Below are positions 55,046-64,000 of a stretch of 64,000 bases of DNA, one piece after another. Under the pieces are notes generated by a model, which did not search any database, was not told where the DNA came from, and saw only the letters and a program-made list of their open reading frames with translations. The translations under genes and the position numbers were made by a program. The first letter of the stretch is position 1. Every line of letters begins with the position of its first letter. Source of the DNA: Exophiala sp. HKRS030 (lineage: Eukaryota > Ascomycota > Eurotiomycetes > Chaetothyriales > Herpotrichiellaceae); NCBI GenBank assembly GCA_023897205.1, contig JAHWDD010000003.1:7505665-7569664 (forward strand), written 5' to 3'.

Positions 55046-56975
55046 TTAGACGACCTCTGAAAAATATCTCTTACTTGTATGTCTACCACCTGGACTTCTT
55101 GGATCTGGTGGCATAGGTCCAGAATGATGAACAACATGAGGCCTGAATACAGCTTCAACTGGTGGCATCCAGTCATCCAATCCTAGAGGAAAGTACTCAT
55201 ATAATTGTTCAGAACTGTCTCCTTCAGCTTTGAATGGTAAACCAGAATTCACAGCCACAAGTTCAGGACGTGCATGAAGATGACGACCGGGATGATGAAG
55301 TGAAGGAATTGACGAGTTACTCGTGGGACCAGTCGATGATGGTACAGATGTGACAGACATTTGATGCGTATGCATACGAGGACGATTTGAGGTGGAACCA
55401 CTTGTTGGAGGAGGAACACTGGTATGACTTGTTCGACCAGGGAAGGTTGTTGATGAGTAGAATTATTGAGGAGATTTGGTGATGGATTTGATGTAGGGGG
55501 ACGTGAAGAATGCCTTGATCCTTGATTTTGAGGATATGGAGAACCTTCATCATCACTACCAAAATGTAAACTCATAGGTCCACTAGTGGCTTGAACTTCT
55601 GGAAATGTGAATTGGAAGGGTTGTCCACCAGGAGTGGCAAGCTCAGGAGTGGCACTAGGGTCTTGTGCGAATGATGGCATAGGAGGAGGATTCATAGATG
55701 CAGAATATGATGATGATAATAATGGTTCAGATTGAATTTGTGACATCCAAGCAGCTGTTGCATCATTGTCCTTGAAATCAGATTGATCAAATCCCATGGC
55801 GACCATTTGAGGAGTTTCTGATGAAGGAGGAGTCCTCACATTAGGAGCTGATGTAACCTGGGGGACCGATGTTTGGCTCACACTGGCACGAGACGCAGAA
55901 GGAAGGTGTTTTCTGGAGGTAGAACTGCTTGATAGGGGAGGTCTTTACGAGAGGCGAAATTCCTTGGACTTCGACCTCGAACAATAACCGCACCAGATCG
56001 AGCTTCGGCAATGGATATCTTTGTCCCTGTAGATAACGAGGCCATGATTTTGAGATGAAGAGTAAAGTGTTGTTGTAATTCCTTACGGCGGCCGTTGTTG
56101 GCAGTGGCTATTCTGAATTGAAGTCTTTTCCACTGAATTGGAAATGTTGAGAAATCTGTGTCAAGGTCCTGACCCGACATCTTGTCTAGAGGAATGGTTG
56201 GAGGTTCTCGCTCAACTTTGTCCTCTGGTTTTGCGGTTTCACCACTGACGGGGGTCTTCCAAGGAACGGAAATGATTTTTACCGTGTTGTTCTCGACGGA
56301 CTCGGTGGCTGAAACAGCCAACTCTAGTTCGTAAATGGGTATCCTCGAGCCGTCGTCAGTAAAGACATATCTCAGATTTCGGGGTAATGTGACGGAGCCG
56401 GTGATTTGAAAGAGGTTTCTTCGGTAGCAGGTGAGTTCTGGTGGTGGTGGAGGAGCATCTGGAGTGGCAGGCCATTGCGATTCGGCTAGGAAGAACATGC
56501 CATGTAATTGGGCATTGATATTGACTGAAGTACGACGAAAGGAATCGTCGAGTAGAGTGAAATTGTAGTGAGGCATATGGAAACTCAGGTATTTGCTGTC
56601 GCGGTCTATGGAGGGACTGTCTGGATTGTTCTCGGTGGGCATCTGGTCAAATTGTGCTATTGTGCTTTCGGCAAAGGGATCATCGAAACCAGATGAATAG
56701 CGTTTGATCAATGCAGGATGATGTAGTCCTGATGCAGGCGCGAAACCAAGTTCATCACCACTAGGTCATGTCAGTATATCTTGAGGGTTTGGATTAGGAG
56801 AGAAGTGGTACCTCATGTATGGTTCGGAGTCAAAATTTGAGTATTGGTCTTGTAGATCCATGACAGATGGTACACTCATGTAGTCCAAATTTTGAAGATT
56901 CCCACCGCTAAAGGGTATGGGACTTTGTAAATAAGACATTGCCAAAGGATCGTAACCGTCCATTGCAACAGCCAT
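55046..56975 (-). CDS. NDT80/PhoG-family transcription factor, VIB-1/XprG type (two frameshifts in this assembly)
   Basis: Exons 56975-56812 and 56760-55046 (51-bp GTACCA...CCTAG intron, phase 2). Two single-base gaps break exon 2, at the G run 55935-55938 and at 55440-55442. With them restored the total is 626 residues. The DNA-binding domain is clear: NFTLLDDSFRRTSVNINAQL, LTCYRRNLFQITGSVTLPRN, RIPIYELELAVSATESVENN, QWKRLQFRIATANNGRRKEL. After it, GRSPRNFASRKDLP continues in the next frame as LSSSTSRKHLPSASRASVSQ. The C-terminus LYEYFPLGLDDWMPPVEAVF and KRYFSEV is the conserved VIB-1/XprG tail. Family members control extracellular proteases and heterokaryon-incompatibility or starvation responses. 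The very long flanks on both sides suit a regulator with extended control DNA. Confidence 0.88.
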
Positions 56976-59900
56976 GCATGAGACAAATGTAGTATTTCAG
57001 AGGAATGGTGAATGCGCAATTGATTGGAGGTCGAGGGCGACGAGGAAATGATGGTTTAGTGAATAAAGGTAAGAATGTTTGTCTGCATCCTCAGCAAGTC
57101 AAGAAGTTTGACGACGGTCGCAGCGCCACCTGTAGAAGAGAGTGGGAAGCTGGAGTTATGATGAGCCGATTGAGGATTGGTTAATCAGCAATGAGTGGTT
57201 TGAGATGATTTGGGAAGCCAGCCAGGGAGTAGGTGCGGCACGATTCGGGGAGCAGGATTTGAGATGAAGAGGCGACGAGGCGACGAGGCGAGGAAGCGGG
57301 TGAGTGGTGGAAGGCGGAGTGCGGAATTTCCGATATGGCTTGGCCACTGCAGTTTGGCTAGTTGATTGAGGGACAAAGTATTGAATGAAATGGATATCAA
57401 GCAATATTTGACGGGTAAGTTGGGTGAGAGGGAGAGAAGGAGGATGGAATGAGTAGTCGAGACGGTCGAGGAGGTCGAGGAAGTCGAGAGAGGGTCGAGT
57501 GTGTATCTGAAGATCTCTGTTTGTGGGTGGAGTGGATGTGGATGTGGATGCAGATGAACAAGTGACAAGCACCAAGCGAATAAATAACCAACTAGTCAAG
57601 AGATTGACAGGTATAGTCGGAAATAGGTGTAGGTGTAGGCGTAGGCGTAGGAATAGGCATAGACATAGACATAGACATAGGAAGGCACAGGCCTCGAGGC
57701 ATATATGGAGTCGTCAGAGGATGGTCGAAGAGGAATACGGAATAGAGAGGCACGAGGGTAGATATTGAGGTCAATGCACGGGGCAAGCCACAAGCTGGAG
57801 GATGTGTTTGTTAATAGCACATTGAAAGTCCAGTTCACATGGAGAGACAGCAGAGGCCACCAGAGGCCACCCAACTGCCACCCAACTGCCACCCACCTGC
57901 CACCTCCTACTCGGTCGAAGATGATTCTCTCAATGACATGGACAATCACCAGAGCCTACTACTACTGGACAATTAGCGTCGTTGTGCGTCCTGGTACTGT
58001 ACATAATGCAGCACGAGCGGTAGACAAGGACTAAAGATTCAAGGGAATCCACTCCTGCAAGCCTCTCTAAAAGGGCCCCCCCAGGGCCCCTCTCTTTTCT
58101 CTTTTCCCCCAATCGCGTCCGAGGGGCCCAAGGCAAGCTAGGCAAGGCAGAAGTGGCTGGCAATTCGTTGGCGGTAGAAGAAGCGGTAGAAGCAACATGT
58201 TCCCTTCTAGAAGTAAACGGGGAACGACAGGGAACAGTGGAACACCTCCAGTAGGTCTGTGCGTTGCAGAGTGCGTCAGTCAATCAAGTAAGCTCTTTGA
58301 GTGGCTTAAGGGCTAATAGGCATCCACTTGGGCCAAAGGGGGCACGCTTAATGAAGCAACTAGTGCCCTTAAGCCGAGGGACCTTGGGACTTTGGGACCC
58401 TCCGGTGCCTCCTTTAGCCGTCATCCCAGAGGATCCTTCAGGCTTCTGGCTTCAGGCTTCATCTTCATGCTCAGGCTCAGGCTCAGGCTCATGGCTCCCA
58501 CTTTCCCCCCCCCACCTGCTCCGTCACGGGCGCCAATAACGACTTGGCCTTAACAGGGCGTTTTTACCCACAAGGTCCTTGGCCGTTTGCCGAAACTGGA
58601 TTGCCAATCGCGTTCGCCATCGCCATCGCCATCAAAGCCCGGGGGCCGGGGCCGTGGCCCTCAGGCGCTTCTTGTCCCCCATTAGTTAGTGCCCATCGGA
58701 GTGCGTGCAGTGACCAAGAGTCAATTTTGGAAGTCACCGGTGCCACTTACGAATAATACCAAAGGCCGAGGTTGGAGGCTTGAGGCTTGAGGCTTCAGTC
58801 ATTAGGCTTCGTTCAGGCTTCGTTCAGCCCTTGAAGTTTGACCTTAGGGGAGCCTAACTACTAGAAGAAAACATTAGCCATCGATGCTTGATCCCGGTCG
58901 ACTCTGAGGGAAAAAAGTCGCTCAATAATGTCGCAGATGGATGGAATAACCCGTCTGATGTACTCAGCCATATGATGAACAGCCAGACACGCCGGCTGAT
59001 CTTCTTGACAAGACTTCCCTTGTGTGTTTTGCCAATAAATTCTGACATGGAACAATGCCAACGTCAAGTTTTCAATCCAACTGGTTGTCTTGACTTGTCT
59101 TGACCCTCGCCCCCATGTCACTGTCACCTGAAGATTCAAGAATCAAGCACCACGAACCATGACCATGAAGCACGAATCACAAATCATGGCTTTGGTCACT
59201 TGGTCACTTTCCCGACGCTTGACCTCATGCAAGAGAAGCTGCACTGGAAACTTGGAAGGTCTGTTAGTGCCACCGGCTAACCTAGGTTCCGTCTTGACTC
59301 TTGATCCTCCGGAATGTCCATGTCCACTGACATCGGCACAGGCAGAGGCACTGCCAGTGGCGGAACAACCACACCCACCCACGTACTCCGTACACCCACG
59401 CAGACTTACAGTACAGGCTACAGGCTACTGTAATCCTTGATCCCCTTGCCGTGGCCAATTGGCAATCGTCCTCATCCTCCCGTGTCTCATCGCTGATCAT
59501 CGCGTAGGCCGACCAGCCACACCAACCTGACACGCATTTCTAGCTTGGAACTAACGCTTAGAACCACCTATATTGGGAAAGTCCTCTTCTAGGGTATCGC
59601 CCCGGGCTCCTTAGGCCCCGGGCCACCCAGTGCCCAGCGCCCAACGCCCATTGCCCACTGCCGCCCCCGAGGTTGAGCACTGAGCACTGAGCACTGAGCA
59701 AGCAATGAGCACATCATACCTTGAGCACTAAACTGAGAATACGAGAGTCCACTCTTGCTGATCTCCCTCACACGTACTCGTAGTCCCTAGGAGGTGCATA
59801 GTGTCCATAACTTATTCTACGATGGTCCAATTTGGACTTTGAGCTGAAGATCTGTCTGCCTCACTAAATTAACTTCCTGTACGCCTTTGTACCCTCAAAT

Positions 59901-62583
59901 AGAAGGTCAATCGTAACTTGAGGTACCTGACTACCTACTCCGTAGCTACGTGCCTAGGGATGATCCTGCCGTCTCCGTCTCCATCTCCATCTCAGATCTC
60001 TTGCTTTTCTCACATGACGACCACCCCTCCCTCTCTCTCTCCCTCCCCATTCTTGTCCTCAAATTCAATCACTTGTGTCGCAAAGCCTCCCTAGGTGCCT
60101 CCATGTCGTCACTTATCACTTATCACTTATCACCACCACCCATCCTGATTCCCTCTAGACCCAACATGCTTGGCTTGTCATGGATAGCCTTTTGAAACCG
60201 CCTAGACTTAGCACGACATGTCACTTCCCTGTACTCCGTACCTACGGAGTAGGTAGTTAGCGGTCAGATTTTGGAACCCTCGCTTCTCTTGGACGTTAAA
60301 CCACTTTTGATCTGGTGTCGAATTCCAAAGTTCCCTCCCGAGTTCCACCTGTGATCGTTCTTCAAGCCATTCGACTACTTCGAGCTAACTAGTTCCTTAA
60401 GTCATTCTAACGTTTGCTAGACATGTTCCGATGTGCTTTTAACCCGAACCGTCACAAGGGCTGGGTGGGGTGGTCAAGTGGTCAAGACCCCAAACACTCA
60501 AGGCTCTCGACCCCAAGCAACACTCAAGAACTCTTCCAGAAAATGCAAAGAATGACCAACCACAATCCTTCATACAATCAAATCGCCGCATCTTTGGGGT
60601 ACTTCATTATACCTAAGTATTCAGTCCGAGAGTCCGAGAGTCCGCGTTTGAATCCATTCCAATCCATCCCCACCCACATCAGGAAAGGTCGACGACGCAT
60701 GCCATCGTGGATTGATTGAATTAATTTGCATTGTGTACACTGTCCATCCTCCGTATGTATGTATGTACATGAGATAATCCTGCGATTCGGCAAGTAAACC
60801 GGGCCCCCATCTTGCCCATAGCTCATACACAGCTCATAGCGCACAGCGCACAGTGCATAGCTTTCTGTGTATGATCCATTCTCCATCTTACTCCAAGTGC
60901 CCCCCGAAGCAAGCAAGCATAAAACACAACCCACCCACTCTCTCGAAAGTCTCTGACCACTAATTAAGAGTGGCCCAAACCTCGACACGTCGATTTGCCT
61001 AACACGGCTGCTCCGTGTTTTCCGCTCCTCTCAGGGCAAGTACGGGCACGTGCACGGCTAAGTTCAGTCACCGACTCGGAGGGTCACCGTAAGCTAGCTA
61101 GCTGGCCCAGCCTTCTTCCCTCATCTCTCTCCCTTACCCGTGCACATATGGATTACACACAGACCAAAGCTACTCAGCAAATCCTCGCACTACCGTGCTG
61201 TATAATTGAATATATTTCTTCCCATTATCATCACAAGCACGCACTCCCCCTTCCCTTCCCTCCCCTCCCCGTAGTTGCTTCTGGGCCAATCTTAAGTCGC
61301 ACCGACCACAACGGTTCGGTCCACTCTAACTAACTAGTTAGTTCCCTCGTGCCGCGTTGTCAATGCCACACATGTCGCCATCATTATTTATCATTATTGA
61401 CAGACAGTACCTTTGTCAGCCTGCCAAGTGCCCCAGTGTCCCAGTGCACACTGCACAGTGCACTGAGTAGAGCACAGAGCACAGCCCGCGGTCCATTTCG
61501 GGAATGCCCATAGCTAAATCATAAATAGATTATAGATAGACCTTGGACCGACCCTAGTTAGACCGTAGGCCCTAGACCATAGACCATAGACCACAGGCCA
61601 TAGGTCACGCACTGACTCAGTACCTACTCCGTAGTTACTCAACTTCACTCCCTCCGTATCCGTGGACAAGATAAATCGATGGATAGATGGATGGATAGAT
61701 GGATCAGCAAAGCGCTTATTTTCCTTCCCTCCTTCCTTCCTTCCTTCCTCTTCCGCGGCGATTACAAAAGACCCGACTTCGGAACCATCCACATTTGCTT
61801 TGCTACCCACCTGCCCACTCCCTCCCTCCCTCCTCCCCCTTCCACCTTTCCCCTTCTCCCTTCCCAACACCGGCTTCGAGGGAGAGTCCTTTTCCGGTGG
61901 CCGTGGCGGAAAGGCAGGCAGACAGGCAAGCAAGCAAGCACATGATCTGTTCTGAGCCATGCTCACCTATAGGTTACGGGTGTGGCGTGTGGCGTGTGCT
62001 GTGTAGAGTGCTAGGTAGGTAGGGTCAATGCATGTATCGATCTGCTTTTCTTGTCTGCACAAAATGGTAAACGTCGTGACTTCCCGGCTGGCGGTGAGGG
62101 CACGGACATGGACATGGACGCGGATATGGGCACGGATATGGGCACGGATATGGACCGTGAGTAGTGATGGTGGTGGTGGTGGTGGTTAGGCTCATATATT
62201 TTCCGGGCTGTATCGCTTTTCCCGGATCGAGTTGAGATGGAAAAATTGTCCGTGGTACCTGATCTCGTAGAATAGAATTCTCGGTTGGCATATCGTCCTT
62301 GGTTGTACCTTTGCTTTTGTCATGGCAAGCATGGAAATCCGTCCGTATCGAGGACTCGCTGATCGGCCAACTCACGATGGCCGTGAGATGTAAGAATGCG
62401 CCTAGGTCCAAGAACAATGCCTCCATCTTCAATGCTTGGTGCTTGCCTACTGTGGTAGTCATCAATGTTGCGATCATGCAGGCTCCATATGACGTATATA
62501 ACCACGAACTCTCTGTTCGATCTCGGGGTTTACCGTCATGAATATTTTCTCTCTTTCGTTCTCTCGTTCAAGCTCTCGTCTTT
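56976..62583. promoter_or_regulatory. 5.6-kb upstream region of the NDT80-family gene, simple-repeat rich
   Basis: No gene was recognised. It holds many hexamer/heptamer arrays: GTAGGC/ATAGAC (57632-57685), CACCCAACTGC (about 57870-57900), CAGGCT (about 58470), GCCATC (about 58617), GAGGCTT (about 58777), GAGCACT (about 59678), CACTTAT (about 60112), ATGGATAG (about 61680), CCTT (about 61730) and GGATATGGGCAC (about 62120). Exact copies of TACTCCGTA or its complement occur at 59394, 59936, 60232, 60243 and 61625. It may be long regulatory or leader DNA of the adjacent regulator (inference). Confidence 0.5.
60232..60251. repeat. Perfect inverted pair of the TACTCCGTA motif
   Basis: TACTCCGTA, two C, then TACGGAGTA: 9-bp arms with a 2-bp centre. 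It is the only place where two copies of the dispersed motif meet head to head. Confidence 0.9.
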
Positions 62584-64000
62584 TCAAGCCTTGGACATCA
62601 TCGTCCAATGCACGGGATCACTGATGATTTCGTCAAAGCTGTTCTCCGTCGTGAAATCCAGCGTCTTGACGCCCTCGAGCGTGAAATCCTCTCGGACCTG
62701 TTCAACCGTCATTTATTGTCAGCCACTGTTTCCCCAAATATACTGAAAAGAAACAGAAAAGAGGAAAGCAAGGGAGAAAGGGAGAACAAAACCCCTTCCC
62801 ATCCTATGTCCTCCCTTCCTGTATTTCTTCATTCTAGAAAAGCAATATTCACCACTCACATAGTCAAGCATAACCGCTGGAGCAGCCTGTTTCTTAAAAT
62901 ACCTCAACGCTAGCAACAACAAGCCCTGGAAGAGTGACATACGGTCACTATACCGCGTAGAAATGACAGGCGACGAGATACAGCCAACACCGGCCTGGCG
63001 GTTCCATGACGCTACGTGTTCGGCGCCCTTGAAGTCCGGTTTGAGAACGAGTACGCTGGCCAGAATGACCGATTGTTTCTGGTCGCCGGCTGTCTTGGCT
63101 CTGATGATGCCCGCGTGATCTTTGGACGAGAGTGCCGCTTTGTACAGGCCCTGCACGTCTAAACGTGCTGAGCGGGTCAGATGGTCCATCATCGCGTCTG
63201 TGTAATCTGGTCCGTGTACTAAATCATATTTGACATCGGAGTGATTCAAGGATTTCGCCAGTCCTTCTGGCGGTGTCCAGGTAGCTAGGTTGCGTAGTGT
63301 CATTGAGGATACTGGATTGGCTAGAGATACGTTCCAGCCGAGTTTGGCGAACCATTGGCGGAGGTTTTTGGTTTCGCCTGCGTCGATGCGTGGGATTCCC
63401 AGATAGACGTGCGGATAGCGCACCCCAAGTTGGAATTTGGTGATGCCTTTTCGTTGTAGAAGGGCTCGTACTGCTCGGTCGTGTAGTGAGTGGCCGATGG
63501 ATAGTCTTCGGCGTGTAGGGTCGACGATGATGGCGCCTAGGTGTCCCACTCCGCTGCTTTTGTTAAAATACGTAGTACAGAATCCAAAGAGTTCCTTGGT
63601 GCTGCTGTTACGGACGACGAAGTGTGCCTCTTCTACTTCAGGGTCGCGGAGCAGAAATGTATTTGTCGTGGTGTTCTGGAGTAGGCGGGCGTGCACTGAT
63701 GGTTCCCCTCGGCATTGTTCGAGGAGGAGTTCCAAAGCTGTGCGGTCGCGCTCCTCATTGAAGCTCTCCACGAGCCAGTGTTGTCTAGAATGGGACGTTT
63801 GTGGTTTCTGGATGAAAGATCCCGGAAGTGTTCCTGCCGAGTTCAACTCGCCGTATAGTACCTTGACTAGAGCGAGAAGCGCAGTCTCGGTAAAGTCGTA
63901 TGTGCAGACATATGTCCCGATAGAGGTATCGGATGAGAAGTCAAAGGGGGAGCTGACCGCTACCACCACGCAAGGCTTTGGTTTAGGGGTACCCGTGGGC
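62584..64000 (-). CDS. GH3 beta-N-acetylglucosaminidase with C-terminal GNAT-like domain, 5' part outside window
   Basis: Exon from beyond 64000 down to 62860 and last exon 62697-62584 (162-bp GTGAGT...AACAG intron, phase 0), 417 residues visible. The frame is open to the window edge. The start of the visible part (PCVVVAVSSPFDFSSDTSIG, TYDFTETALLALVKVLYGEL) is the end of the GH3 C-terminal subdomain of NagA-like enzymes. It is followed by a GNAT-like acetyltransferase fold (DPEVEEAHFVVRN, VGHLGAIIVDPTRRRLSIGH with an acetyl-CoA-loop-like pattern). The last exon supplies VREDFTLEGVKTLDF, replacing a spurious intron read-through tail. Such GH3-GNAT fusions occur in fungi and act on chitin-derived N-acetylglucosamine oligomers; the acetyltransferase role is unproven. 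Confidence 0.85.

Overview
The window reads as nuclear DNA of a filamentous ascomycete (Pezizomycotina). Evidence: short GT-AG introns (mostly 46-230 bp), fungus-specific genes (DASH subunit DAD2, an NDT80/PhoG regulator of the VIB-1/XprG type, a TRI12-type MFS pump, a GH3-GNAT fusion), telomere repeats of the form TTAGGG, and AT-rich blocks depleted in CpA/TpG that look like repeat-induced point mutation (RIP). I do not assign a genus.

The scaffold has two parts joined at an artificial gap. Positions 1-14516 look like the right-hand end of a chromosome: a broken telomere-linked helicase gene with a tyrosine-recombinase-like domain in front of it, an apparently intact hAT transposon inserted in the helicase with a perfect 8-bp target duplication, a second and heavily mutated element with hAT-like ends, a six-exon MFS transporter, a RING-like gene with two in-frame stops, a C2H2 zinc-finger gene, a GTGTCC array and 16 uninterrupted TTAGGG units. 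These run directly into exactly 100 Ns. Sequence resumes at 14617 in an AT-rich repeat remnant and soon becomes ordinary gene space.

The gene-rich part (15.6-47.6 kb) holds, in order: HUL5/UBE3C HECT ligase (-), Mediator subunit MED21 (+), shugoshin (-), DAD2 (+), a TPX2-like spindle protein (-), TRAPPC13 with a 7-nt micro-exon (+), a DENN-C1 protein (-), an unknown poly-Q protein (-), an LPLAT acyltransferase (-), an unknown basic repeat-rich protein (+), a MITE-derived minisatellite beside an intron-containing tRNA-Tyr (-), ribulose-phosphate 3-epimerase (-) and a Cys-rich hypothetical protein (-). Three adjacent genes (shugoshin, DAD2, TPX2-like) all belong to chromosome segregation.

From 47.6 to 62.6 kb the DNA is gene-poor and packed with simple repeats. 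The NDT80-family regulator is the only gene I recognise there. The window ends inside a GH3 N-acetylglucosaminidase fused to a GNAT-like domain.

A recurrent feature is that conserved genes are broken by single missing bases. I see eight such events, every one a deletion and several in G runs, which points to consensus error rather than real pseudogenes.
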